Source: Iamia sp. SCSIO 61187
GTDB lineage: Bacteria > Actinomycetota > Acidimicrobiia > Acidimicrobiales > Iamiaceae
Length of the DNA stretch: 64,000 bases
Assembly (NCBI RefSeq): GCF_019443745.1
Contig: NZ_CP050948.1
Coordinates: forward strand, 2,670,001 to 2,734,000
Reading direction: 5' to 3'
Shown: positions 28,037 through 35,837 of the stretch, one piece after another
Numbering within the stretch: the first letter of the stretch is position 1
Layout: the number at the start of each line of letters is the position of its first letter
The notes under the pieces: model-generated
The model's input: only the letters and a program-made list of their open reading frames with translations
Database searches by the model: none
Told to the model about the DNA's origin: nothing
Translations under genes and position numbers: made by a program

Positions 28037-28042
28037 ATGCTA
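28037..28042 (-). promoter_or_regulatory. -10 box of the toxin-antitoxin operon (leaderless)
   Basis: TAGCAT on the minus strand, then GACGTC, then ATG at 28030. The self-complementary GACGTC lies exactly at the inferred transcription start. Confidence 0.5.
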
Positions 28043-28069
28043 TCAATGGAGTGGCCGCGTATTCGCCGG

Positions 28070-29572
28070 CTATCCCGACACGGTGAGGCCCACCTCGTCG
28101 AGGAGTCGGATGAACTTGGTCTTCTGGCGGTGCCGGTTGCGGAGGTTGGCGAGGTAGGCATCGAAGCCGTCGGGGTCGCCGGCTCGCTCGTGGAGCGTGC
28201 GGATGTGGGCCACGCGATCGACGGCGTTCTCGTAGGAGCGGGTCTGTTTGCGGTCGATCTGGGCCTCGACGTCGCGGGCGTAGGCGCTCGCGGCGTCGAG
28301 CGGGCGCTCGGTCTCCATCGCCGCAGCGAGCTGCAACCACAGCGGGAGCGACGCACCGTGGTCGAGTGCGATCGCCCACGCGTCGTCGAGCTGGCCGTCC
28401 CAGGCGAGCACGGCGATGAGCTCGTCGTGGGTGGTGGGGACGGGGAGGCGGGCCGAGTACCGGTTGATGGGCGTCGGCCGGCTGGCCACCGCCTCGGCCC
28501 GGGCCGCGGCCTGCGACTCGAGCACAACCATGGCCCGAGGACGGTGCTCGTCCCACTCCCCCGCTTCGCTTGTCCAGCGCTTCAGCCGCTGGTAGCTCGC
28601 CAAGGTCGGCTTCTCCATGAACCGCTTCCAGACGAGGTCGACGACATCGGCCATGCGACCGTGCTGGGACCAGCCAGCGAGGACGACGTCGTCGAGCCGG
28701 GAGTCACCGCGCATGTGGTGATCGGTGTCCTCGAAGGCAGCCAGGCCCCGCTCGGCCCAGGCAAGCGCGTCATCGGGCCGGCCAGCCTCGGTCAGCACCT
28801 CGGCGATCTGCACGTAGTGGTACGGGAACGACAGGTCGCGGGCCATCACCTCGACCCGGGCGTCGACGTCGCCTGCGACCTCTGCGAGGGTCTCCATCAT
28901 TCGGGTCAGGTGGAAGTTGCCGCGGTTGGCCCGACGGCGTGGATCGGGATCGACGGGTGGGAGCTGCGCCCAGCGCTCCTCGGCCAGACGACGCATCTCG
29001 GCGAGGCCGTCATCACCGAGCAGGTCGGCGTAGCGCTGGGCCGAGTCGATGAGGATGTCCCACTCGGTGTCGACCTCCATCGCGAACAGCCTCCGCGCCA
29101 GGGCGACCGGATCCGGGCGGACCGCCTCACAGGCCGCGTGGTGCAGCGCCTCGAGATCCATCAGCACCTGGGAGAACCAACCCGAGGAGTCGTCGACGCG
29201 GCTCATGGTCACGTCGACCCTGCCGAGGGCGTACTCGGTGATCCCGATCACCTCCTCGGCGTGCCCGGCCGCTAGTAGTGCGCCGATGCTCTCGGTGACC
29301 TGGTGGACGCCCCGGGCCCAGGCCCCCGATGTGCGTGGCCCGTCCCGGCGTGCCGCGCTGCCCGACCGCAGCGCATCGGAGAACGACCGCCGGTACGACG
29401 CTGCGTCGACCGGGCCGGTGCCTGCGGACGCTGCCTCCAGCAGCAGTCGGTTCCGCAGCTCGACGTCGCCCTCGGCGAGCTCCGTAACCAGCTCGACCAG
29501 GCGCTCGTGCGACTGGGCGCCGAGATGCGTGGCCAGCTGCTCGCGCGCCTTCTTCGTCATCCGGGCCATCGC
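28070..29572 (-). CDS. DUF6880-like helical repeat protein
   Basis: About 500 residues, soluble, almost all alpha-helical by composition, with repeated amphipathic helices and a basic end (NRHRQKTKFIRLLDEVGL) like the tails of DUF6880/SWIM-associated proteins. No catalytic motif is visible. The ATG at 29572 (MARMTKKAREQLATHL) is favoured; GACAAT lies five bases before it. The frame extends to 29599. It is a single gene between the toxin-antitoxin pair and a divergent hypothetical gene. Its role is unknown; a defence or regulatory scaffold is only a guess from context. Confidence 0.7.
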   Translation of the reverse strand, partial: AMARMTKKAREQLATHLGAQSHERLVELVTELAEGDVELRNRLLLEAASAGTGPVDAASYRRSFSDALRSGSAARRDGPRTSGAWARGVHQVTESIGALLAAGHAEEVIGITEYALGRVDVTMSRVDDSSGWFSQVLMDLEALHHAACEAVRPDPVALARRLFAMEVDTEWDILIDSAQRYADLLGDDGLAEMRRLAEERWAQLPPVDPDPRRRANRGNFHLTRMMETLAEVAGDVDARVEVMARDLSFPYHYVQIAEVLTEAGRPDDALAWAERGLAAFEDTDHHMRGDSRLDDVVLAGWSQHGRMADVVDLVWKRFMEKPTLASYQRLKRWTSEAGEWDEHRPRAMVVLESQAAARAEAVASRPTPINRYSARLPVPTTHDELIAVLAWDGQLDDAWAIALDHGASLPLWLQLAAAMETERPLDAASAYARDVEAQIDRKQTRSYENAVDRVAHIRTLHERAGDPDGFDAYLANLRNRHRQKTKFIRLLDEVGLTVSG

Positions 29573-29658
29573 CCATTGTCTACCGGCGCTCCCGGGCACG
29601 GGGCGATCGCGTCACAGGTCCTACGTACCGTTCGGTGACGCCTGCCGAGGAGACCGCC

Positions 29659-30027
29659 GTGCCGGAACCATCGCTGATCGCAGCTTTCGACGCCGCCCAG
29701 CAGCGCCACACCGAGGCGGTCGCCGAACTCGTTCCGCTGCTCGTCGAGATGGCCCTCGCCACCGTCGCCGAGGCGCTCCCGGACGCCGACACGCTCGAGA
29801 CCGAGGGCGAGATGAACGAGGACTGGGCATTCACGCTCCGGATCCAGCGGGTCCTCGATGCCGACGGTGGAGTCCTCTACGACGTCAGCTCCGTCCACGA
29901 CGACTCTGAGGTCGAGACCACGATCGACGAGGTCGGCCTCGATTACCTCGACCTGCTCCTCGACATCACCGGAGACGACTACCTGGGACGACAGACGATC
30001 AGGCGCCGCTCGGACCTGCGCTCCTGA
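29659..30027 (+). CDS. Small acidic hypothetical protein
   Basis: The 122-residue protein is strongly acidic (many Asp/Glu, pI clearly low), with an N-terminal helix (LIAAFDAAQQRHTEAVAELVPLL) and a beta-rich, Asp-rich C-terminal half (VLDADGGVLYDVSSVHDD). I do not recognise a family. The GTG at 29659 has GAGGAG six bases upstream and is preferred to the GTG at 29635. An acidic, DNA-mimic-like composition is notable but unproven. Confidence 0.6.
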   Translation: MPEPSLIAAFDAAQQRHTEAVAELVPLLVEMALATVAEALPDADTLETEGEMNEDWAFTLRIQRVLDADGGVLYDVSSVHDDSEVETTIDEVGLDYLDLLLDITGDDYLGRQTIRRRSDLRS

Positions 30028-30052
30028 GGAGCTGCCCAACTCGCCGCCGGGA

Positions 30053-30295
30053 TCAGTCACCTCGCGCGGGCGTGACCGGGCTGCGCCCGTAGTCCCACGA
30101 TGGCCATGCCTGGGACTGAGCAGCCTCGATGTCGTCTGCACGCTCCTGGCCCTCGAGCGCCTCGCCGCCAGGCCCCACAACGTCAACGGGCTGCGCCATG
30201 GAGTCCGTGTCCACCACGACCGTCGCGATCTCGCCACCGCTCGAGACCTCGGCCCAGATGTCAGCTCGGTAGCGGACGAATCGCGCCCCGGTCAC
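30053..30295 (-). CDS. Small hypothetical protein, paralogue of its upstream neighbour
   Basis: An 80-residue protein. Its plan, a short beta-like stretch (RYRADIWAEVSSGGEIATVVVDTDSM), then a helix ending ADDIEAAQSQAWPSWDYG, mirrors the gene just upstream (VAEVEVESGEVLSVHLDD, then ALQIAESAVWPGW). The two appear to be a tandem duplication. The GTG at 30295 overlaps the neighbour's TGA (GTGA), so they are coupled; the ATG at 30319 is less likely. No known function. Confidence 0.6.
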   Translation of the reverse strand: MTGARFVRYRADIWAEVSSGGEIATVVVDTDSMAQPVDVVGPGGEALEGQERADDIEAAQSQAWPSWDYGRSPVTPARGD

Positions 30296-30501
30296 CAGCC
30301 CGCCACCCATCCGGGCCACACCGCGGACTCGGCGATCTGCAGCGCTTGTCGACGAACCCCCGATGGCAGGTCACCGGCGTCGGCGGTGACCATCAGTGGA
30401 CCCTCGATGGCTTCGTCGTCGAGGTGGACCGAGAGAACCTCTCCGGATTCGACCTCCACCTCCGCCACGAGCGGGACCTTGTAGTGGACGTAGACGGTCA
30501 T
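30292..30501 (-). CDS. Small hypothetical protein (first of a paralogous pair)
   Basis: A 69-residue protein beginning MTVYVHYKVPLVAEVEVESGEVLSVHLDD and ending AESAVWPGWVAGW. The ATG at 30501 has a strong AGGAGG seven bases upstream, which supports it being real. Its downstream neighbour shares its plan. It diverges from the small gene at 30572 around a 15-bp inverted repeat, so expression is probably controlled there. Family unknown. Confidence 0.65.
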   Translation of the reverse strand: MTVYVHYKVPLVAEVEVESGEVLSVHLDDEAIEGPLMVTADAGDLPSGVRRQALQIAESAVWPGWVAGW

Positions 30502-30526
30502 CGGGTTCCTCCTGGTCGGCTCCAAG

Positions 30527-30567
30527 CGATGATCGCTCGAGAACGCTCGGAACTCGAGCGATCATCG
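30527..30567. promoter_or_regulatory. 15-bp perfect inverted repeat between divergent small genes
   Basis: CGATGATCGCTCGAG (30527-30541), an 11-base spacer and the exact complement CTCGAGCGATCATCG (30553-30567). It fills most of the gap between the starts of 30501 (minus) and 30572 (plus). It is a strong candidate operator for a dimeric regulator, or a cruciform/hairpin in the leader RNA. Confidence 0.7.
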
Positions 30568-30571
30568 AACG

Positions 30572-30751
30572 ATGGCGAACGACACCCGCACTTACCGCTT
30601 CACGCTCACGGTCGACGTCGAGCCCGGCCACTCTGCCTACGACGACCCCGAATGGGCCGCCGACGCCGCGTGGGGCTCGCTCACGAACGAGTACGGCCTG
30701 CGAGCCACCTATGAGTCGATCGAGGAGCTCTCGGGGGACGATCCGACCTGA
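30572..30751 (+). CDS. Very small hypothetical protein (59 residues)
   Basis: The reading frame from ATG 30572 to TGA 30751 gives MANDTRTYRFTLTVDVEPGH and continues with YDDPEWAADAAWGSLTNEYG, ending EELSGDDPT. It has good codon usage for this genome (G/C third positions) and a fold-like pattern of strand then helix. It diverges from the paralogous pair around the inverted repeat. No ribosome site is obvious. Family unknown. Confidence 0.55.
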   Translation: MANDTRTYRFTLTVDVEPGHSAYDDPEWAADAAWGSLTNEYGLRATYESIEELSGDDPT

Positions 30752-30815
30752 CCGACGGCTCGGAGTTCGGAACGGCACCATTCAAGCGCTTCGGTGCCAT
30801 CCTCCGAGTTGGAGG

Positions 30816-30851
30816 AGCGAGTCCCGGGGCGAGGAGGAACCGGGACTCGCT
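30816..30851. terminator. Hairpin between convergent genes
   Basis: AGCGAGTCCCGG (30816-30827), 12-base spacer, CCGGGACTCGCT (30840-30851): a perfect 12-bp inverted repeat between the end of the small plus-strand gene and the end of the GHKL ATPase gene. A second, weaker nested hairpin (GGCACC/GGTGCC inside CTCGGAG/CTCCGAG) lies at about 30760-30808. Either could end both transcripts. Confidence 0.6.
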
Positions 30852-30862
30852 ACCCCGCTCAG

Positions 30863-32872
30863 CTACGAGGCCGCTGCGGCCTTGAACTGCTGAGCCTTCG
30901 AGCCGACCACTCGCTTGACCGACTGCCAGGTGTGATAGCGATCAGCCATGAAGGCCGTCGTGAGAGCGGTGGGACCCAGAGCGGTCTGGATCTCGTTCGC
31001 CATCCACTGGTTCCCGTTCTCCAACTGACGCACCCCGAGCACCGCTTCCAGCATCTTCTGCAGGGTGTACTCGCGGCACTTGCCCTCGATGATCCGGCGC
31101 AGGTCGTCGTCACCGTCCGGGTTCATCTCGGCGTCGATCTCGTCGACGAAACGAGTGAACCCACGGAAGTCCTCGTTCAACGCGAGCAGGCCCGCGCTCG
31201 AGGCACTCTCGCCGATCAGTGCAGCAGCTCGATCGGTCACGTCGTGCCCACCGACGATGGCCTGCTCGTTGATCCAGGCCTCGGACTTCCACTCGGCGTT
31301 CAGGCTGAGGGGCGGGTTCTCCGCCGGCTCGGCATCGTCGCCGTTGTCATCGAGGAGACCGAGAAGGGGATCTCGCCCGGGACCTGTCGGAGGGCCACCC
31401 GAAGCCCCAGAGGTCGAGCTTCCACCGCCCGTTGACCGGCCCGACCCCGAGCCCGGCACGGTCCCGGAGGCACGCACGCTCCCCCCGGCACGTCGGCGGT
31501 ACTTCTGCGGTCGAAGTCGCTTCAGCATCTCCGCGATGCGCTTCATCACCTCAGCGGTGAGGGTCTGGTCACCGAGCGACTCCTCCCGCGCCTCGGCGAT
31601 GACGGCCTTGACCGCCTCCGGGATCTGCTCCTTGAACTGTCGCGACCAGGTCAGGAGCGCCTCGTCGTTCTCCATCACCTGGGTCTTCGTCTTCGCAAGC
31701 ATGACGTGGGCGCGGGCGAAGTCCGAGTCGACCTCGTCGTACCCCCCGACCGGCTCGATGACCAGCGACACCCTCGACTTGCCGAAGACGATGCCGAAGC
31801 GAGCGAACAGGGCGTTCGACCCGACACCCTCACGCCAGTCGTGCAGCTCACCCTGGTACATGACGGTGATGCGGCCGGGGCCCGCGGTCCGGCTTGTCAC
31901 GTCGGGAGCGCCCTTCACGCGGTCGACTGGGAAGCACCAATAGTGAATGCGGGCCGGCGGAACGTGCAGGAGAGGATCGCCAGCACACTCGATGGTCCCG
32001 TGCGTGTCGTAGGGCAGGTTCCCGTTCGACCGCAGCCACTCGGATGCATCGGTCCACACGGCGCAGGTGCCTCGGATCGCAGACGGCTTGAAGTACATCG
32101 TGTCCGGATCCTTGGAGCGCCCCGAGATCAGGTCCTGGTTCACCGCGGATCCGGTGACGACATTGGATCGGCCCTGCCCGACGGGCACATCAGCCTTGAT
32201 GTCGATGTTCGTGTCGAGGATTCCGTAGCGGGTGTTGAGGTACTTCTCGACCCAGTTCGAAGGCTGGCCGAGCAACGTGTCCTCGACCCCCTCCGTGCCG
32301 TGGAAGGTCACGATCGTGCCCGACCCGGCGTCGAGGATCTCCGACGGGAAGAGGTCGTCCGCGTGTCGCGAGATGTCCACGGTGCGCTCGCCGTTCGTGC
32401 CGAGCGGGAGGAAGTCGTAGCCCGTGTGCGGGTCGCGACCGAGCTTGCACATCGTCGCCTCACCGTCTCGCAGCGTCCGGATGGAGACCCCAGCCGGGTG
32501 CCGGGTCGGACCCGAGATCTTCAGGCCCATACCCTGGTTCCCGCCCTTGCCCTGGTTGTTATTGGCGCCCGACACGGCGAGGGTCTTGGCGTAGCGCTGG
32601 ACCTCCTCGCGGGTCATGCCGTCGCCGTTCCCCATCACCGAGAGTCGCCAGATGGGCGTGCCCCCCTGAGCCACCTCGGCGTCGATGGTGGTCCAGTCGA
32701 CACCGACCCGGATCCATGGTCGGTACGGCTCCCCCTGCTCGAGCTTCTCAGCCGCTCGGCGGGTGACGGCCTCCAACTCGTTGTGGAAGGCCTCTCGGAT
32801 CTCCTGGTTGGGGAGCAACTCGGCTTCGAGCTTGTCCGCGACGAAGTCCGCGTTCTCGAAATCAAATGGCAT
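30863..32872 (-). CDS. MutL/MORC-like GHKL ATPase of the restriction-modification cluster
   Basis: A 669-residue protein. The N-terminal GHKL fold shows an N-box region (EIREAFHNELEAV, 24-36), a G1-like box VMGNGDGMT (79-87) and a G2 lid GKGGNQGMGLKIS (108-120). A transducer-like middle follows, then a Gly/Ser/Pro-rich linker (about 465-510) and a helical C-terminal domain. Such ATPases occur beside cytosine methyltransferases in R-M loci. The first Asp of the usual DNGxGM box is Gly81. Start: ATG 32872 with AGGAG eight bases upstream. The reading begins earlier at 32908, but without support. It probably acts as an ATP-driven clamp for the nuclease. Confidence 0.82.
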   Translation of the reverse strand: MPFDFENADFVADKLEAELLPNQEIREAFHNELEAVTRRAAEKLEQGEPYRPWIRVGVDWTTIDAEVAQGGTPIWRLSVMGNGDGMTREEVQRYAKTLAVSGANNNQGKGGNQGMGLKISGPTRHPAGVSIRTLRDGEATMCKLGRDPHTGYDFLPLGTNGERTVDISRHADDLFPSEILDAGSGTIVTFHGTEGVEDTLLGQPSNWVEKYLNTRYGILDTNIDIKADVPVGQGRSNVVTGSAVNQDLISGRSKDPDTMYFKPSAIRGTCAVWTDASEWLRSNGNLPYDTHGTIECAGDPLLHVPPARIHYWCFPVDRVKGAPDVTSRTAGPGRITVMYQGELHDWREGVGSNALFARFGIVFGKSRVSLVIEPVGGYDEVDSDFARAHVMLAKTKTQVMENDEALLTWSRQFKEQIPEAVKAVIAEAREESLGDQTLTAEVMKRIAEMLKRLRPQKYRRRAGGSVRASGTVPGSGSGRSTGGGSSTSGASGGPPTGPGRDPLLGLLDDNGDDAEPAENPPLSLNAEWKSEAWINEQAIVGGHDVTDRAAALIGESASSAGLLALNEDFRGFTRFVDEIDAEMNPDGDDDLRRIIEGKCREYTLQKMLEAVLGVRQLENGNQWMANEIQTALGPTALTTAFMADRYHTWQSVKRVVGSKAQQFKAAAAS

Positions 32873-33084
32873 GTCAATCTCTCCTGAAAGCGGTGGCACG
32901 GATGCCACGGGTTCGTGGTGGCCACCTCGCTTCCTCCGGTGACGCCAACAGGTGACCGCCTAGAGGCGGAGAGCTGTATGCATCGGCCGGGGTCCACTCG
33001 GGCGACCGGGAGGGAGACTACATGTCGACGATGCTCAGCTCCGCGATACCGACACCGACACCGACGCCGACGGCGAACGGCCAG
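32873..33084. other. Gap between nuclease and GHKL genes
   Basis: About 210 bp. It contains the ribosome site of the GHKL gene and a short hexamer tract, ACCGAC repeated three times then GCCGAC (about 33048-33073). No gene is seen. Confidence 0.5.
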
Positions 33085-33930
33085 TCAGATCGACGAGAAG
33101 CTGGTGTCGTACTCGTTCGCCATACGAGCGATCATCCCGTCGTAGTGGAACGGTTCACCTGGCTGCGGCGCGGGCGGGGCCGTCACGAGCCGGAACGGGC
33201 TGCCGTCGTTCGCTCCATCGATGACGACAACGCCCACCCCGTCGAAGCCGGTCTCGCGTGTGTTGGACCGGCGAGGCATCTCGGCGATCTTCTCGAGCGT
33301 GCGCACCAGCGAGCGCGGCTGCGGCTCCTCGGTGAAGACACGATCGGCCTTCGACAGGTCGAACTTGTTCATGTCCGAGGACGCGAACCGTCCCGACGCG
33401 TTGATGATGGCGAACCCGATGGCGAGCGCCTGACGGCTAGCGCCGTGCACGCAGAGGTGCGACGAATTCAGCTCGTCGTAGAGACGGGGCAGCGCACGGA
33501 TGTGCGCCGTCATCGTTGCCTTGGCCTCGAGCGCGATGAGGACCGCGCCCACGGGAGCCACCGGCAGCTCCGGGAGGTCCGTGAGGATCGCCTGCTGCCG
33601 AGCCGACAAGGGAATCGTGTAGCGCTCCGCCAGCTGAGCGAACGTGACCCGTCGATCCGGCTCCCCCTCGGGGCGAGCAAGGACTAGGTCGAGATCCTTC
33701 TTCCGACCCGTGCCGAAGTCCCGCATCGTGTGGTTCACGCCAAGGATGACCTTGCCCTCGGCAACGTGTCGTCGGAGCAACGCCGACGAGCTCAGGAGGT
33801 CGAGGCCGATACCCCAGCAGGCGACCTTCGAGTGACGGTCGCTGCGGGAGTGGTACTGCCATCGATTCCCGTACTTGTCGTCGATCGTCGAGTCGCGCAG
33901 CGCTTCGACGAGAATCGAGGGCCCCTCCAT
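33085..33930 (-). CDS. Candidate PD-(D/E)XK restriction endonuclease
   Basis: A 281-residue protein that I do not recognise by name. It has a likely PD-(D/E)XK core: KKDLDLVLAR (Asp79/Asp81) on one strand, then VGAVLIALEAKATM with Glu135-x-Lys137 on the next, and an AHIRALPRLYDELNS helix after it. The long gap between the Asp and the E-x-K is acceptable for restriction enzymes. It lies between the GHKL ATPase and the Vsr/methyltransferase genes, where a restriction enzyme is expected. The ATG at 33930 is preceded by TACGAT with a seven-base spacer, so it is probably leaderless. Confidence 0.65.
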   Translation of the reverse strand: MEGPSILVEALRDSTIDDKYGNRWQYHSRSDRHSKVACWGIGLDLLSSSALLRRHVAEGKVILGVNHTMRDFGTGRKKDLDLVLARPEGEPDRRVTFAQLAERYTIPLSARQQAILTDLPELPVAPVGAVLIALEAKATMTAHIRALPRLYDELNSSHLCVHGASRQALAIGFAIINASGRFASSDMNKFDLSKADRVFTEEPQPRSLVRTLEKIAEMPRRSNTRETGFDGVGVVVIDGANDGSPFRLVTAPPAPQPGEPFHYDGMIARMANEYDTSFSSI

Positions 33931-33937
33931 CGATCGG

Positions 33938-33943
33938 ATCGTA
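33938..33943 (-). promoter_or_regulatory. -10 box of the nuclease gene (leaderless)
   Basis: TACGAT on the minus strand, seven bases before the ATG at 33930. A separate promoter would allow the nuclease to be expressed independently of the methyltransferase. Confidence 0.5.
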
Positions 33944-33983
33944 GGTGAGCCCGGAACCCGCTCCGGGGACCCGCCGGTGTCGC

Positions 33984-34439
33984 TCAGCGAACGGCGGCCT
34001 CGATCCGGTCAGCCGCAGCGACGGGGTCCTCGTGCTCCCAGATCCGGATGACCGTCCATCCCGCGTCACCGAGGCGCTGATCCGTGTCGCGGTCGCGCCG
34101 CTCGTTCGCATCGAGCTTCTCGCGCCACCACTCGCTGTTCGCCTTCGGTGAGGTGGCGTGGACCGGGCAGCGGTGCCAGAAACAGCCGTCCACGTAGACC
34201 GCGACGTGAGCCTTGGTGAACACGAGATCGGCACGCCGTCGAAGCCCGGCAAGCGGTGCGAGGTCGACCCGGTAGCGAAGCCCCCTCCGCCACACCTCGC
34301 GACGAATGGCCAGCTCCGCTGCTGTGTCCCTTCGTGCCTGGCGCTGCATCCGTGTCCGCACGACCGCCGACGAGGCGGCAGGACGACCCGGGGGGCGGGC
34401 CTCAGGCGACAGAGAGCTCCTCCGCCATGTAGGCGGCAT
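33984..34439 (-). CDS. vsr: Very short patch repair endonuclease
   Basis: A protein of up to 151 residues with the Vsr signature order: RRDTAAELAIRREVWRRGLRYR, ADLVF (metal Asp about 71), VAVYVDGCFWHRCPVH, REKLDANERRDRDTDQRL and GWTVIRIWEHED. Vsr nicks next to T:G mismatches left by deamination of 5-methylcytosine, and it is usually encoded with a Dcm-type methyltransferase, as here. The start is uncertain: the ATG at 34439 overlaps the methyltransferase by 38 bases, and an AGGAG further on precedes only a CTG. The conserved part begins near RTRMQRQ. Confidence 0.9.
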   Translation of the reverse strand: MPPTWRRSSLSPEARPPGRPAASSAVVRTRMQRQARRDTAAELAIRREVWRRGLRYRVDLAPLAGLRRRADLVFTKAHVAVYVDGCFWHRCPVHATSPKANSEWWREKLDANERRDRDTDQRLGDAGWTVIRIWEHEDPVAAADRIEAAVR

Positions 34440-35571
34440 GCTCGGCGACGTCGTCCAGGAATCCGTCGACGAAGCGCAGGCTGCCGCGCTCGGCCCGGGA
34501 CAGGAATCCGGCGCTCGCTCGAGCCGACAGAGGCTGAGCCTCCTCCAGGTCGACGATCTCGTGGAGATGTCGATAGGGCTCTCGGGTTGGCCACATCGAC
34601 ACGTCCACCGCCCAGATCTTGCCCTTCGCTCCGAACGCTGCGGTGGGCCAACGCCCTCCGGCCTTCATCGGTTGTCCGTCGAGGATCGGCTCACCGGGGT
34701 CACGCAGCCGACGGCCGACCCAGGCCGACACGCCGACGGTGACAGCGTTGCCGGTCAGCTTCCACCGTGGACCCTTCCGACCCGGTCCATCGTCGGCAGG
34801 TGACGTCCATCCGGCCGGGAAGCCCTGCATCTGCTCGGCCTCTTCCACCACCGGCAGGACGATTCGTCGACCGAGTGGTGCGGAGGGGTTCCAAATCCCA
34901 GGTTGGGACGGGATGCCGATGGTGGAACCGCCCTTGAGCGTGGGCACTGCGTCCCGTGCCCAACCGAGGCCACGGAGACCTTCGGTCCAGTAGAAGCCGC
35001 AGGTCTCGTCCGAAAACCACTCCGGACCGGGTTCGCCCTCGTCGTCGGCGAAGAGCACGGCACGCGGATCGATGGTCCGGGAAGCCAGGAAGATCACTCG
35101 CTGGCGTCGCTGAGGCACGCCGGTGAAGCGCGAGTCGACGAGGCGGTAGGCCCACCGATAGCCGAGTGCCTCCAGCTCGTCGACGAGGTACTGCATGGCC
35201 GCCCCACCGTCGAGCACCAGCATGTTCCGGACGTTCTCGAGCAGCAGCATCGGCGCGCGGGGACGACGGATCAGGCGGAACACCTCTGAGACGAGACCCG
35301 AGGCGCGCCCGTTGATGCCGTCCATTCGTCCGGCCTGGGACAGGTCGGTGCACGGGAAACCGGCGGACACCAGATCGACCTTCGGCAGTGATCGAAGGTC
35401 TCTCACATCCTCGACGAGCGGGACGTCCGGGAATCTCGTCGCCAGCACGCGGTGGGCCGGGTCCCAATACTCGCAGAGCAGCTCGGCTTCGCCGCCGTGG
35501 AGGGCGAGACCTCGCTCGATCCCTCCGATACCGGCGAACAGTCCAGCGATGCTGAAGGGTTCCCCGGTCAT
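34402..35571 (-). CDS. dcm: DNA cytosine-5 methyltransferase
   Basis: About 389 residues. Motif I FAGIGGIERG, motif IV SAGFPCTDLSQAG with the catalytic Cys, motif VI LLLENVRNML, motif VIII QRRQRVIFLA, and motif X near the end GNAVTVGVSAWVGRRL are all present with a target-recognition region between VIII and IX. It makes 5-methylcytosine within its recognition site. Start: ATG 35571, preceded by TAGTTT and a seven-base spacer (leaderless); the frame extends to an ATG at 35679 with GGAG upstream, a possible alternative adding 36 residues. Its stop lies within the vsr frame, so both are co-expressed. Confidence 0.93.
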   Translation of the reverse strand: MTGEPFSIAGLFAGIGGIERGLALHGGEAELLCEYWDPAHRVLATRFPDVPLVEDVRDLRSLPKVDLVSAGFPCTDLSQAGRMDGINGRASGLVSEVFRLIRRPRAPMLLLENVRNMLVLDGGAAMQYLVDELEALGYRWAYRLVDSRFTGVPQRRQRVIFLASRTIDPRAVLFADDEGEPGPEWFSDETCGFYWTEGLRGLGWARDAVPTLKGGSTIGIPSQPGIWNPSAPLGRRIVLPVVEEAEQMQGFPAGWTSPADDGPGRKGPRWKLTGNAVTVGVSAWVGRRLRDPGEPILDGQPMKAGGRWPTAAFGAKGKIWAVDVSMWPTREPYRHLHEIVDLEEAQPLSARASAGFLSRAERGSLRFVDGFLDDVAEHAAYMAEELSVA

Positions 35572-35578
35572 GGGCGCC

Positions 35579-35584
35579 AAACTA
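35579..35584 (-). promoter_or_regulatory. -10 box of the methyltransferase gene (leaderless)
   Basis: TAGTTT on the minus strand, then GGCGCCC, then ATG at 35571. GGCGCC itself is a palindrome, which could allow control by the methyltransferase or its own methylation. Confidence 0.45.
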
Positions 35585-35837
35585 CATTGCTGAAACTCGG
35601 CATCGTACGGACCTCGGGCGAGAGCGATGGGATCGAACAGGCGTTCGCCACCGTAGCTCGAGTCGGACATGTGTTGCATGGACCGCTCCAGGTTCGGAGC
35701 GCCGGTCTCGGCGCTGTCATCTCCTGGGGCGGAACTCGAGCCGTCTCTGCCCGATGACCCGGGCGGCGTGCGCCCGGCAGCCGCCCATCAGGTTCGGGCG
35801 ACTGAGCTGGCTCCACCATACGAGGGGAGCATCGGGA

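Noticed and set aside
30571-32887. Plus-strand frames opposite the GHKL ATPase
   Set aside because: No family resemblance; the GHKL motifs and ribosome site support the minus strand.
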